DNA of 64,000 nucleotides from positions 5,996,154-6,060,153 of the forward strand of contig NZ_KI632511.1 of the NCBI RefSeq assembly GCF_000504285.1, written 5' to 3'. The translations under genes and the position numbers were made by a program. This document shows, piece after piece, positions 16,140 to 28,220 of the stretch. Source of the DNA: Actinospica robiniae DSM 44927. Its GTDB lineage: Bacteria > Actinomycetota > Actinomycetes > Streptomycetales > Catenulisporaceae. The notes under the pieces were generated by a model that was not told the DNA's origin, did not search any database, and saw nothing but the letters and a program-made list of their open reading frames with translations. The stretch's first letter is position 1. The number at the start of each line of letters is the position of its first letter.

Positions 16140-16641
16140 GAGCGGCTTCCTCCATCTCCATGGTGAACGGCCCGCCAGGGCCGATTCGGCAGGATCCTCC
16201 CCGATGGTCCGTCATGCCGTCTGGTGCAAGGTCGGGCGTGCCGGTAATCGGACGAACGGCTTGTCGTTCAAGAACTAGAACTACACCATCCGGGCCCGCT
16301 TGGCCGCGAACTCTATGAAATCGATACATAGAAGAGGCAAATCACTGGAAGCAGGCAGAAGTGGCGAGGCGCCCATTTGCGGACAGTGGCGACATGGTGA
16401 CTTTTCGTCATGCACCCGCCGGAACGTCGCCACAGAGGGCGGGGCGGCCATAGCAGACGTGTCCACTGTACCGACTTGAAACCGAACGATATTGGATCAT
16501 GGCTGGGCGCGACAAGACCCTTGCGGCGGCCCCTCGGCGGACCCGAGGATCTAGTCTGGTCCCACCGGCGGCCCAGGAGACCCCTGATGTCCGCCGTATC
16601 AGGCGAAAGCGCCCAAGTCTCGACGAGGAGACCCCTTCGAC
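16140..16641. promoter_or_regulatory. 502-bp intergenic region between bldC and valine dehydrogenase
   Basis: No convincing gene. The region must hold the divergent promoters of bldC and vdh. It is less GC-rich than its surroundings around 16260-16340 and contains an inverted repeat TCTATG-N9-CATAGA at 16312-16332, a possible operator in the bldC upstream region. A TAGTCT box at 16551-16556 could be the vdh -10. I see nothing else. Confidence 0.4.
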
Positions 16642-17733
16642 ATGAGCACCTTCTCCCCCTTCCAGTCCGGCGGACCCGAGCAGGTCATGTACTGCCACGA
16701 CGAGCCGTCCGGGCTGCGTGCCATCATCGCAGTGCACTCCACCGCCCTCGGCCCCGCGCTTGGCGGCACCCGCTTCTACCCGTACGCCGACGAGGACGAG
16801 GCTCTCGCCGACGTGCTGAACCTGGCGCGCGGCATGGCGTATAAGAACGCGTTGGCCGGGCTCGACCTCGGCGGCGGCAAGGCGGTGATCCTCGGAGATC
16901 CGTCCACTGACAAGACCGAGGCGCTGCTGCGCGCCTACGGCCGCTTCGTCCAGTCCCTCGGCGGCCGCTACTTCACCGCCTGCGACGTCGGCACGTACGT
17001 GGCCGACATGGACATGGTCGCCCGCGAGTGCTCCTTCGTCACCGGCCGCTCCCCGGAGAACGGCGGAGCCGGCGACTCCTCGATCCTGACCGCCTTCGGC
17101 GTCTACCAGGCGATGCGCGCCTGCGCCGAGGACCGCTGGGGCGAGGCCACCCTGCGCGGCCGGCGGGTGGGCATAGCCGGCGTGGGCAAGGTCGGCCGGC
17201 ACTTGATCGAGCATCTGAACGGCGACGGCGCCGAGATCGTGGTCACCGACACGGCCGCGGCCGCCCTCGACTGGGTGCGCCGCAGCCACCCCGATGTACG
17301 GATAGCGGACAGCACGGACGACCTGCTGGCCGACGAGCTCGACGTCTACGCGCCGTGCGCGCTCGGCGGGGCGCTCAACGACGAGACCGTGCCGCGGCTC
17401 GCCGCCTCGATAGTCTGCGGCGCGGCGAACAACCAGCTCGCCCACGCCGGGATCGACAAGACCCTGGCCGAGCGCGGCGTGCTCTACGCGCCGGACTACC
17501 TGGTCAACGCCGGCGGCGTGATCCAGGTCGGCGACGAGGCCGCCCACCTGCACGAGGGCGGGTTCAGCTTCGACCGGGCCCGGGCCAGGGCCGCCGGGAT
17601 CTTCGAGACCACCCGGGAGATCCTGCGCCGGTCCAAGGCCGACGGGGTCCCCCCGGCCGCCACCGCCGACCGCCTCGCCGAGGAACGCATGCGCGCGGTG
17701 GGACGCCTGCGCGGGATCCTGCTTCCGGGCTAG
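16642..17733 (+). CDS. vdh: valine (Leu/Phe/Val-type) dehydrogenase
   Basis: 363 residues. Oxidative deamination of branched-chain amino acids to 2-oxo acids with NAD+. The catalytic region reads [20 protein letters not shown], with the conserved lysines of the Glu/Leu/Phe/Val dehydrogenase family. The Rossmann fold begins [20 protein letters not shown], and [14 protein letters not shown] and AANNQLAH are also family signatures. In Streptomyces valine dehydrogenase supplies short-chain acyl-CoA precursors for polyketides. RBS GAGGAG lies about 12 nt before ATG 16642. Position beside bldC and DUF3073 is the conserved Streptomyces order. Confidence 0.94.
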   Translation: MSTFSPFQSGGPEQVMYCHDEPSGLRAIIAVHSTALGPALGGTRFYPYADEDEALADVLNLARGMAYKNALAGLDLGGGKAVILGDPSTDKTEALLRAYGRFVQSLGGRYFTACDVGTYVADMDMVARECSFVTGRSPENGGAGDSSILTAFGVYQAMRACAEDRWGEATLRGRRVGIAGVGKVGRHLIEHLNGDGAEIVVTDTAAAALDWVRRSHPDVRIADSTDDLLADELDVYAPCALGGALNDETVPRLAASIVCGAANNQLAHAGIDKTLAERGVLYAPDYLVNAGGVIQVGDEAAHLHEGGFSFDRARARAAGIFETTREILRRSKADGVPPAATADRLAEERMRAVGRLRGILLPG

Positions 17734-17998
17734 CGGCCGCGCCGCGGCGCCCGGCGGCGCGTGGTGGAATCGACCATCAGCACGGAAGCCATGTATCCTC
17801 AACCGAGGTATCGAGTCCCCGCGCAGGAGAAGTTTCGGCCCCCTGCCGTACCGATTCGTCGCGGAACCAGGTACCTTTAGCTGTGTGACCGGTCTAGCGA
17901 TCCCCACGTGAGGCATCGGTCACGCCAGTGACTGTGTCGTTGATCGTTGTCGAGACCCGGGGCCGTGCGAAACGCCCCGTCGTTGAGGGGGTCGAGCC

Positions 17999-18247
17999 AT
18001 GGGGCGCGGCCGGGCCAAGGCCAAGCAGACCAAGGTCGCTCGCCAGCTGAAGTACCAGCCGGCCGGTGACCTGGACCGTTTGCGGTCAGAGCTGGGCGTA
18101 AATGATCCGCCGTCGAGGAGCAATGGTTCTCGCGACCACGAGCCCGACGACCGCTACGCGGCCTACGCGGATTATGACGAAGACGCCGAAGATGAGGATG
18201 AGGACGACGACGAGGATGACGAGGGCGACTCGTATCCTCATCGTTGA
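17999..18247 (+). CDS. DUF3073 family protein
   Basis: 82 residues. Starts MGRGRAKAKQTKVARQLKY, the nearly invariant N-terminus of DUF3073, with basic first half and very acidic second half (EDEDEDDDEDDEGDSY). The family is confined to actinobacteria and has no established function; the charge split suggests nucleic acid or protein binding. GAGGGGG lies 7 nt before ATG 17999. Followed by two strong hairpins that end the transcript. Convergent with purM. Confidence 0.9.
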   Translation: MGRGRAKAKQTKVARQLKYQPAGDLDRLRSELGVNDPPSRSNGSRDHEPDDRYAAYADYDEDAEDEDEDDDEDDEGDSYPHR

Positions 18248-18249
18248 TC

Positions 18250-18292
18250 CTGCGGTCTGCGCCGACGAGGTGAGCCTCGAAGCAGACCGCAG
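18250..18292 (+). terminator. long hairpin immediately after DUF3073
   Basis: CTGCGGTCTGC (from 18250) pairs with GCAGACCGCAG (to 18292), and the loop itself holds CGAGG/CCTCG. It begins 3 nt after the stop codon. There is no U-tract, so it could be either the first of two terminators or an RNA-stabilising structure. Confidence 0.55.
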
Positions 18293-18330
18293 CCCGCACC
18301 ATTTCTGAGGTCGGTGGGACCTGCGTGAAG

Positions 18331-18367
18331 GGTGCGCCGGACGGTTGAACCGTCCGGCGCACCTTTT
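18331..18367 (+). terminator. rho-independent terminator after DUF3073
   Basis: GGTGCGCCGGACGGT (18331-18345) and its exact complement (18349-18363) form a perfect 15-bp stem with a 3-nt loop, followed by TTTT at 18364-18367. Confidence 0.85.
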
Positions 18368-18548
18368 CGTGGCTCTTCGGGCATCCGAGCGGGTGAGCAG
18401 ACCATCCGTCGTTACGACAAACCGTCGGTCTCCCGGCCCTGTCCTCACCCGAATGGCGGACAGGGCACCGAACCTGGCCGACTCGGAACCGGGCCCGGCG
18501 CCCGCCATCGCGGACGCCGTCGCCCCCTCATGCTTCCGCGCGCCTCGC

Positions 18549-19628
18549 TCAGGCGGCGTAGTCGCCGGTCAGCAGCGCCGAGCCGGCGGCGTGGGCGTGC
18601 TCGCCCGGCACGATCTCGCCGAGCACCCAGGCCCGCTGGCCCAGCGCCTCGAGCTCGCGCAGCGCGGCGTCGGCCTGCCCGGCCGGCAGCACGGCCACCA
18701 TGCCGACGCCCATGTTCAGCGTCTTCTCCAGCTCCAGCCGATCGATCCCGCCGACCTCGCCGACCGTCTGGAACACCGCAGCCGGCGTCCAGGACGAGCG
18801 CTCCAGCCGGGCGTGCAGCCCGGCCGGGATCACCCGGGCCAGGTTGGCGGCCAGGCCGCCGCCGGTCACGTGCGCGAAGGTGTGGATCTCGAACCGGCGG
18901 GCCAGCTCCAGGCAGGCCTTCGCGTAGATCTTCGTCGGCTCCAGCAGCTCCTCGCCGAGCGAGCGTCCGAAATCCGGAACCTGGCGGTCCAGCGCCCAGC
19001 CGGCCTGGTTCAGCAGCACGTGCCGCACCAGCGAGTAGCCGTTCGAGTGCAGGCCCGAGGAGCCGATCGCCAGCACCGCGTCGCCGGCGCGCACCCGGTC
19101 CGGACCGAGCAGCTCGTCCGCCTCGACCACACCGGTGGCCGCCCCGGCCACGTCGTACTCGTCCGGGTCGAGCAGCCCGGGGTGCTCGGCCGTCTCTCCG
19201 CCGATCAGGGCGCAGCCGGCCTGCACGCACGCCTCGGCGATGCCGCGCACGATCGCGGCGACCCGCTCCGGCACCACCTTGCCGACGCAGATGTAGTCCG
19301 TCATGAACAGCGGCTCGGCCCCGCACACGACCAGGTCGTCCACGACCATGCCGACCAGGTCGAAGCCGATCGTGTGGTGCACGTCGAGCTGCTGCGCCAG
19401 GGCCACCTTGGTGCCCACGCCGTCGGTGGAGGTGGCCAGCAGCGGCCGCCGGTACCGGGTGAGCGCGGAGGCGTCGAACAGGCCGGCGAAGCCGCCGAGC
19501 CCGCCCAGCACCTCGGGGCGGGCGGTCTTGGCCACCCACTCCTTCATCAGCTCCACGGCCCGGTCTCCGGCCTCGATGTCCACTCCGGCGGCGGCATAGG
19601 TCGCGCCGGCGCGCGCGTTGTCGTTCAC
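18549..19628 (-). CDS. purM: phosphoribosylformylglycinamidine cyclo-ligase (AIR synthetase)
   Basis: 359 residues from GTG 19628. Converts FGAM to AIR with ATP, step 5 of purine synthesis. The PurM fold is clear: ARPEVLGGLGGFAGLFDAS, STDGVGTKVALAQQ in the ATP site, IGFDLVGMVVDDL, GALIGGETAEHPG (read here as CALIGGETAEHPG), and HVTGGGLAANLARVIP in the C-terminal lobe. Lies 40 bp downstream of purF on the same strand and is probably co-transcribed with it. Confidence 0.97.
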   Translation of the reverse strand: MNDNARAGATYAAAGVDIEAGDRAVELMKEWVAKTARPEVLGGLGGFAGLFDASALTRYRRPLLATSTDGVGTKVALAQQLDVHHTIGFDLVGMVVDDLVVCGAEPLFMTDYICVGKVVPERVAAIVRGIAEACVQAGCALIGGETAEHPGLLDPDEYDVAGAATGVVEADELLGPDRVRAGDAVLAIGSSGLHSNGYSLVRHVLLNQAGWALDRQVPDFGRSLGEELLEPTKIYAKACLELARRFEIHTFAHVTGGGLAANLARVIPAGLHARLERSSWTPAAVFQTVGEVGGIDRLELEKTLNMGVGMVAVLPAGQADAALRELEALGQRAWVLGEIVPGEHAHAAGSALLTGDYAA

Positions 19629-19668
19629 GGATCGGGCCTTTCGGGGCCGGGGGCGGACGCGGGGTCCG

Positions 19669-21165
19669 TCAGGGGCGGGCGAGCGGGGAGGCGGCGGAGG
19701 CCGGCACCTCGAGCAGGTGCTTGCCGAGACGCTCCGGATCGGGCAGCTCCACCGGGTAGACGCCGTCGAAGCAGGCGCGGCACAGCCGGTCGGCCGGGAT
19801 GGTGGTGGCCTCGATCATCCCGTCGAGGGAGATGTAGCCGAGCGAGTCCGCGCCCATCGAGTGCGCGATCTCGTCCACCGAGAGCCCGTTGGCGATCAGC
19901 TCGGCCCGGGTGGCGAAGTCGATTCCGTAGAAGCACGGCCACTTGACCGGGGGCGCGGAGATGCGCAGGTGGATCTCGGCCGCCCCGGCCTCGCGCAGCA
20001 TCTTGATCACGGCGCGCTGGGTGTTGCCGCGCACGATCGTGTCGTCGACCACGACCAGCCGCTTGCCCTCGATCACCTCGCGCAGCGGGTTGAGCTTGAG
20101 CCGGATGCCGAGCTGGCGGATGGTCTGGCTCGGCTGGATGAAGGTGCGTCCCACGTAGGCGTTCTTGACCAGGCCGTGTCCGAACGGGATGCCGGACTGC
20201 TCGGCGTAGCCGATCGCGGCCGGGGTGCCGGACTCCGGGGTGGGGATGACCAGGTCGGCCTCGACCGGGTGCTCGACCGCGAGGCGGCGGCCCATGGCCA
20301 GGCGGGAGGCGTTGACCGAACGGCCGGCGATGGAGGTGTCCGGCCGGGCCAGGTAGACGTACTCGAAGACGCAGCCCTTCGGCTCGGGCTCGGCCCAGCG
20401 CTGCGAGCGCAGCCCGTCCTCGTCGATGACCAGCAGCTCACCCGGCTCGACCTCGCGGATGAAGGTGGCGCCGACGATGTCCAGGGCCGCGGTCTCGCTG
20501 GCCACCGCCCAGCCGCGCTCGAGCCGGCCGAGCACGAGCGGCCGGATGCCCTGCGGGTCGCGGGTGGCGTAGAGCGTGGTCTCGTCCATGAAGACCAGCG
20601 AGAAGGCGCCGCGCAGCTGCGGCAGCACCTGCAGTGCCGCGTCCTCGAGGCTGAGCTCGGAGCGGCTGGCCAGCAGGTCGGTCATCAGGTCGCTGTCCGA
20701 GGTGGCGCCGCGGTCCTTGCCGAGCACCTCCCCGTTCGCGCGGGCCGCGTCGACCAGCTCGCCGAGCTCGGCGGTGTTGGTCAGGTTGCCGTTGTGCCCG
20801 AGGGCTATCGCCCCGTGCGGGGTGCCCCGGAAGGTCGGCTGGGCGTTCTCCCAGACCGAGGAGCCGGTGGTGGAGTAGCGGGTGTGGCCGACGGCCAGGT
20901 AGCCGCGCAGCGAGCCTAGCGTCTCCTCGTCGAAGACCTGGGAGACCAGGCCCATGTCCTTGTAGACGAGGATCTGGCTGCCGTTCGACGCGGCGATGCC
21001 GGCCGACTCCTGTCCGCGGTGCTGCAGGGCGTAGAGGCCGTAGTAGGCCAGCTTCGCGACCTCCTCGCCCGGTGCCCAGACACCGAACACGCCGCAGGCG
21101 TCGTTAGGGTGCTTGTCTTCGCCGGGGAGTATGTCGTGGGTCAGTCGTCCATCTGGCCGCTTCAC
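19669..21165 (-). CDS. purF: amidophosphoribosyltransferase
   Basis: 498 residues. First committed step of purine synthesis: PRPP plus glutamine to phosphoribosylamine. The N-terminal nucleophile cysteine is Cys24 in NDACGVFGVW, meaning a short propeptide is removed. Glutaminase landmarks GHTRYSTTG and GHNGNL follow. The PRPP-binding loop is VVVDDTIVRGNTQRA. Cysteines in KWPCFYG and RLCRACFDGVYP are those that hold the 4Fe-4S cluster in the Bacillus-type enzyme. First gene before purM. Confidence 0.97.
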   Translation of the reverse strand: MKRPDGRLTHDILPGEDKHPNDACGVFGVWAPGEEVAKLAYYGLYALQHRGQESAGIAASNGSQILVYKDMGLVSQVFDEETLGSLRGYLAVGHTRYSTTGSSVWENAQPTFRGTPHGAIALGHNGNLTNTAELGELVDAARANGEVLGKDRGATSDSDLMTDLLASRSELSLEDAALQVLPQLRGAFSLVFMDETTLYATRDPQGIRPLVLGRLERGWAVASETAALDIVGATFIREVEPGELLVIDEDGLRSQRWAEPEPKGCVFEYVYLARPDTSIAGRSVNASRLAMGRRLAVEHPVEADLVIPTPESGTPAAIGYAEQSGIPFGHGLVKNAYVGRTFIQPSQTIRQLGIRLKLNPLREVIEGKRLVVVDDTIVRGNTQRAVIKMLREAGAAEIHLRISAPPVKWPCFYGIDFATRAELIANGLSVDEIAHSMGADSLGYISLDGMIEATTIPADRLCRACFDGVYPVELPDPERLGKHLLEVPASAASPLARP

Positions 21166-21249
21166 TGCTTCAGTCTACGTCATGGCCGCGGGTGTCCGAT
21201 CAGTCGTTGAGAAGGCCCGGAGGGCTCCGGAGCCGCCTGGGACGCGTGC

Positions 21250-21285
21250 GGCCCCGGTCCGCGCGGGGAGCGCGTACCGGGGCCG
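21250..21285 (-). terminator. hairpin downstream of the interrupted secreted-protein gene
   Basis: CGGCCCCGGT (21250-21259) and ACCGGGGCCG (21276-21285) form a 10-bp stem, with CGCG/CGCG able to extend pairing inside the loop. It lies 32 bp past the stop at 21318 on the minus strand and before purF, so it likely ends that transcript. Confidence 0.6.
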
Positions 21286-21317
21286 AACGGTGCCGGGTCG
21301 GTGCAGGGCCGATCAGG

Positions 21318-23546
21318 TCAGCCGGCGGCCACGGCCACGATCAGGGCGGTGCCGTTGTGCTGTCCGGCGACGGAGCCGGTGCCGACCGTGCCGGGGAGGG
21401 CGAAGGCCCGCCAGCCCTGCCACGTGCCGTTGGTGTTGCGCACATCGGACTCGTAGGCGCCGCTGGTGGTGACGATCTCGCACAGGGCCGTGCCGTTGGG
21501 CAGGGCCGCGCTGGAGATCTGGGCCGCCCCGGATCCGATCTGCGTCCACGTGGTGGTCGCCCAGGATCCGTTGGCCTTGCGTATCAGGAGCTTCGCCAGG
21601 CCGGTGGAGGTGACTTCGGTGAACTGGGTGGAACCGTCGGGCATGCCGGCGATGCCGGCGGCCTTGACGGTGATGCCCGATTGGGCGAGCGTCTGCCAGC
21701 CTCGCCAGGTGCCGTTGGTGTAGCGGATGTCGTACAGCAGCTTGCCCGCGGTGGTGACGGCGGCGATCTGGCTGGTGCCGTCGGGCATGGCGGTGATGAC
21801 TGCCTGGGCCACGCCGCTGGAGCTGGTGGGGTTGGTCCATCCGGCCTGCCAGGTGCCGCTCGCCTTGCGGATGTTCTGGAGGATCTTGTGGGTCGAGGTG
21901 ACCTCGATGATCTGGGTGGAGTCGTCCCGCATGCCGGCGATGCTCACCCATTTCACCGTGGTGCCCGGTTGCGCGAGGGCGTGCCAGCCCTGCCAGGTGC
22001 CGGCGGCGTTGCGGATGTCGAGCTCGACGACGCCCGAGGTGGTGACGGCGACGAGTTGGGCGGTGCCGTTGGGCAGGGCGGTGATCGCCGCTTGGGCGAT
22101 GCCGGTGAGGCCGGCCGGGGTCGGCCACGGCGGGGTCTGCGAGGTGCCGCCGGTCGAGCGGGTGCCGATCTCCAGGGTTCCGGCGGGGGGAGCGGTGGTG
22201 GTGAACGAGCTCGTGGTGCTCGCGGTGTGCCCGCCCGCGTCCGTCACCGTCTCGGTGATCTTGTAGGTGCCGGCCTTGGCGTAGGTGTGCGCGGTCGACC
22301 AGGTGCCGTCGTGATTGTCGATGCCGGGCACTGCCGGAGTGCCGTCACCGAAGCTGAAGCTGGCACCGGTGAGGTTCCAGGAGTCTGTGGAGCCGACAGA
22401 CGAGGCGATCACGGAGGTTTCGGTGAGGGGCACGCCGTGCGCGTCGCCGCTTGTGCTCAGCTTCTGCTTCGCCACCAGCGGCGCCGCCGGAACCACGTTG
22501 ATGATTGTGCGGACGTATGAGGCGTTCAAAGCTACGCCGTTGGGCGCCACGACGATAGCCCAGATCGTGTGGTCCCCCAGCGTGCTGAGCGACGCGGTGT
22601 AAGTCCCGTTCGCGCCCAGGGTGGTGGCCAACGGTTCGTTGTTGTCCTCGAACTCGTACGTGAGCGGGTATGACCAGGTGTCAGTCTCGGCGGGTTGCAG
22701 TGTGACCGCGCCGCCCACCGGGGCCTGCGTCGCCGAGGCGATGAGCTTTGTGGTCGCCGGCATCAGCGGGTCCTGCAATTCCACGGCGCCGCGGTCGTAG
22801 TAGTCGTAGGGGCCGACGCCGGTGGGCTTCACCAGCGGGTCGAGGACGCGCGGGTCTCCGTTGAAGTCGACCGGCTGCTCGTCCACGGCGGCGGAGTCCG
22901 CCGAGTTGACGGCCGGCGATCCCTCGTTCGCGACCGTGCCCGCGAGGCTGTTGTCGTCGTGCTGCCCCTGCCCGGTCACGGCGTAGAGCGCACTGGCCGT
23001 CGGGTAGGCCGCACCGGCCCAGTCGTAGGCAGCGGATCCGCCGGCGTAGACGTCGTTGTAGTCCGACGTCGTGCCAGGCGCGGAGCTCGCGTCGACGAGG
23101 AGGCCGTATGACTGCGGGGGAGCCACGCAAGTGTTGTAGGTGCTGTCGATGATGTTGTTCTCGAGGCTCGTGCCGACGGCCGAGCCCGTGACCGATACAG
23201 ACTGACCGCAGCCGCCGATCGTGTTGCCGGTCACTGCGGTGTTGCTCGCGCCGACGATCGAGACGTTGTTCGGGCCGGTTGCGACGAGCACGTCGTTGGT
23301 CAGGACCGTGCCGTCGGCGCCGCCGTCGACCACAACGGATGACATGAGTCTCGAGTCGAGCACCGTCACTTCCGCCGCGGAGTCGGTGACGTGCAGCGCA
23401 GGCCCGGTCGCGCCCGTCGACAGGTTGAACGCGTCGTGGGTGAACGTGACATTCGACCCGCCGGCGACGACGGCGTCGCCGCCGGCGCCCGACAGCATCC
23501 TGATATTCTCGACTCGGATGTCGCTGGCGCCGGACAGGTCGAGCCC
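21318..23546 (-). pseudogene. C-terminal part of an IS-interrupted secreted beta-helix/PKD/propeller protein
   Basis: This is the downstream 742 codons of a gene whose first 115 codons lie at 25171-25516, separated by the IS element. Order of domains: right-handed parallel beta-helix (SNVTFTHDAFNLSTGATGPA, NNVSIVGASNTAVTGNTIGG), a choice-of-anchor-Q-like stretch (NEGSPAVNSADSAAVDE), two Ig-like regions, a PKD domain (FGDGTPAVPGIDNHDGTW, AGTYKITETVTDAGGH), then about five repeats of 45 residues such as LPNGTAQLVAVTTSGVVELD and NAAGTWQGWHALAQPG, resembling a lectin-like beta-propeller. It would be a cell-surface or secreted carbohydrate-binding protein. Without the IS and one 10-bp duplication the frame is open for 854 residues. 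The fragment itself has no start of its own except TTG in the IS end. Confidence 0.85.
23537..23546 (+). repeat. 10-bp target-site duplication, left copy
   Basis: GGTCGAGCCC, identical to 25171-25180 on the other side of the IS. Ten base pairs is in the size range of IS4-family insertions. Confidence 0.9.
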
Positions 23547-25170
23547 CAATGCCGCTCAGCGTAGTGGGATCATGCTTGTGACCTGTGTGTTCGTGCGGTG
23601 ATTGGTGGGGCGTTACGGTCGGGGGGTGTCGCATAGTGCTGTGGAGGGCCTGTCGGGCCGTTTGACGGATCATGTGTCGGTCGGGTTGTTGGCGGCGGCG
23701 GTGCCGCGTGTGGTGATCGATGACGCGGTGGCGGAGTTCGGCAGGGGTGCGAAGCGGGCGGATGCGAAGCTTCCGGCGCATGTCATGGTGTATTTCGCGA
23801 TGGCGATGGCGTTGTTCGCGGACGAGGACTATCAGGAGGTCCTGACCCGGTTGACCGAGGTCCTGAAGGATTGGGGGCGTTGGGACGCCGGGTGGGAGTG
23901 TCCCGGGTCGGGCGGGATCACCCAGGCGCGCAAGCGTCTGGGTTCTGACGTGGTCCGGGAGGTGTTCGAGCAGGTTGCGCAGCCGGTGGCGGGGATGCTG
24001 ACGCGGGGGGCGTGGCTGGCGGGCAGGCGGATGGTCTCGATCGACGGGTTCGAGTGGGATGTGCCGGACAGTGCGGCGAACGCGGGGTACTTCGGGTACG
24101 CCGGTTCGGGCGGCAACCGGTCGGCGTTCCCGAAGATGCGGGTGGTGACGTTGGTCGAGTGCGGCTCGCGGGCTCCGATCGGCGCGGACGCGGGGCCGTG
24201 CGGCGGCAAGGGCAGCGGGGAGCAGTCCGCGGCGCGTCGGCTCTACCGGTTCCTCGACCAGGACATGCTGTTGTTGGCCGATCGCAACTTCTACTCGTTC
24301 GCCGACTGGTGTCAGGCGTCGCAGACGGGTGCTGAGCTGCTGTGGCGCCTGGGTGACACGATTGCGCTGCCGCTGGTCGCCAAGCTCGGGGACGGCTCGT
24401 ACACCTCGGTGGTGTTCGCGTCGCGTACCTCGGCGAAGGTCCGTGAGCAGGTCCTGGCGGCGGCTCGGGCGGGGGCGGATCTGGAGGAGTTCGAGGATCG
24501 CGCGCGGCTGGTTCGGGTGGTGGAGTACGAGGTGGCGGACCGGGGCACCGCTGGGGAGCGGGAGCTGTTTTGCCTGCTGACGACGCTGCTGGATGCGCGC
24601 AGTGCCCCGGCCGCGCTGCTGGCGGCGGGATATCACGAGCGGTGGGAGCACGAGCAGGCGAACGCGCAGGCCAAGACGGTTCTACGGGGACCGGGGAAGG
24701 TCATGCGGTCCCAGAGCCCTGACATGGTGATCCAGGAGCTCTACGGCTACCTGCTCACCCACTATGCGATCAACTCCCTGATCTGTCGGGCCGCGACCGA
24801 GGCGGACATCGACCCGGACCGGGTGAAGTTCACCAACGCGGTCCGCATCATCCGCCGCCGGATCGATGATCCGGCGGCCTTTTCCCCCTGAGGGCCTGGC
24901 GGCCCTGCTCGAGCGGTTCAACACGGAGATCACCGCACCGCGCGAGCTGCATCGCGAGCGGCGCCACCGTTCCTACCCGCGCGTGGTCAAACGGGCACGT
25001 CACAACCAGTACGCCGTGAAGAAGGCCACTGATGTCGGGGTACGCCACGCCGGGCCGCCGACCCTACGCATCGCCAACCTCCCGCCGGCACGCCAAGTGC
25101 TGCATCCGGGACGGATCAGCACGGGAAACCTCGAACTCACCGCATGATCAATCTACCGTGAGCGGCATTG
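23547..25170 (+). mobile_element. IS4-family insertion sequence, 1,624 bp
   Basis: Bounded by inverted repeats that start CAATGCCGCTCA. The left arm is 23547-23575 and the right arm the complement of 25142-25170; they agree at 24 of 29 positions. A 10-bp direct duplication GGTCGAGCCC flanks the element at 23537-23546 and 25171-25180. One transposase gene fills the element on the plus strand. It is inserted in a minus-strand secreted-protein gene between purF and the sterol-carrier-like gene. The still-perfect duplication and the otherwise intact host frame suggest recent insertion. Confidence 0.93.
23626..25147 (+). pseudogene. IS4-family transposase, frameshifted near its 3' end
   Basis: The first frame (to TGA 24889-24891) gives about 422 residues with the DDE fold: SIDGFEWDVPDSAAN (first Asp), MLLLADRNFYSFADW (second Asp) and GYHERWEHEQANAQAK (Glu). 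The rest of the family's C-terminus, including RRHRSYPRVVKRARHNQY, continues in the +1 frame from about 24887 to TGA 25145-25147. The junction is TTT TCC CCC TGA G, so either a one-base change has disrupted the gene or a +1 shift at CCC-TGA joins the frames into about 506 residues. Start is uncertain: GTG 23626 (MSHSAVEGLSGRL) fits related transposases better than TTG 23602. Confidence 0.85.
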
Positions 25171-25180
25171 GGTCGAGCCC
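25171..25180 (+). repeat. 10-bp target-site duplication, right copy
   Basis: GGTCGAGCCC, identical to 23537-23546. Confidence 0.9.
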
Positions 25181-25516
25181 GGTCGCCACCGCACCCTTGA
25201 GGAAGGTCTCGTTCACTCCCGCCACGGCGTTGCCGTCGAACACGATCGGCTCGGACGCGGTACCGGAGCGGGTGATCGTCGTCGCGGCGTACGTGCCTGC
25301 GACGATGTTGACGACGTCGCCCGGGTCGGCGATGTCCGCGGCGGCCTGGATCGTGCAGAAGGGCGCCGCGCTGGTGCCGCTGCCCGCGTCGGTGCAGCTG
25401 GAGTTCGTGTTGTTGACGTACAGCGTGTTCTGGCCGTCGGCAGTCGCCGCGACGGGCGCCAACGAGGCTGTAGCGATGAGCGCCGCCGCGGACGCGGCGA
25501 TGCTTCGAGAACGCAT
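25171..25516 (-). pseudogene. N-terminal part of the IS-interrupted secreted protein
   Basis: Begins ATG 25516 with a clear Sec signal peptide (MRSRSIAASAAALIATASLA, cleavage likely after ATA near residue 27), then VNNTNSSCTDAGSGTSAAPF and TIQAAADIADPGDVVNIVAG, the usual opening of a parallel beta-helix domain. The frame runs 7 codons into the IS and stops at 25148, so a 122-residue truncated protein could still be made and exported. Joined to 23536 downward the frame continues as GLDLSGASDIRVENIRML. It lies 127 bp downstream of the sterol-carrier-like gene. Confidence 0.85.
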
Positions 25517-25643
25517 GTCCCCCCACCTCTTATTCTGTTGTGCAGCCTGGCATCCCGCACGGGAAACCAGAGCCCAGATTAACCCCGGGCATCTCGCCGT
25601 ACAACGAGGAAAGCCGCCCCTACGGCAGTTGTTACACGTGCGG

Positions 25644-25925
25644 TTACAACGGCAGATGTTCGCTCAGGTCGCTACGCGGGCCGGACGCCGAGATCCGGCC
25701 GTCGGCGACCGCGTCCGCCCAGCTGATCGTGCCGTCGGCCAGGCCCAGCCAGGTCGGCGCGTCCGTCTCGACGATGTTGGGCGGGGTGCCCCGGGTGTGC
25801 CGGGGCCCTTCGACGCACTGCACCGCCACGTACGGCGGCACGCGCAGCTCGACGCTGCGGCCCGGGACCTTGGCGGCGAATGCGCGCACTGATTCCCGGA
25901 CCGCGGCGGCGAGCTCCTTGTCCAT
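25644..25925 (-). CDS. sterol-carrier-like family protein, 93 aa
   Basis: ATG 25925. Short SCP2-like fold protein found next to purL in Streptomyces relatives: ESVRAFAAKVPGRSVELRVPPYVAVQCVEG, then HTRGTPPNIVETDAPTWLGL and the C-terminal WADAVADGRISASGPRSDLS, the part that resembles SCP2 domains. No membrane segment. Role unknown; in this locus it follows purL by 24 bp and is likely part of the purS-purQ-purL transcript. A lipid ligand is possible but not shown. Confidence 0.8.
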   Translation of the reverse strand: MDKELAAAVRESVRAFAAKVPGRSVELRVPPYVAVQCVEGPRHTRGTPPNIVETDAPTWLGLADGTISWADAVADGRISASGPRSDLSEHLPL

Positions 25926-25949
25926 CCCCTCGGACCTACCCGGCCGGCC

Positions 25950-28219
<2,270 letters not shown>

Positions 28220-28220
<1 letters not shown>

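Noticed and set aside
21318..22170. Minus-strand region taken as a tandem DNA repeat
   Set aside because: The periodicity comes from about 45-residue propeller repeats in the protein; the DNA copies are diverged, so it is not a satellite or recent tandem array.
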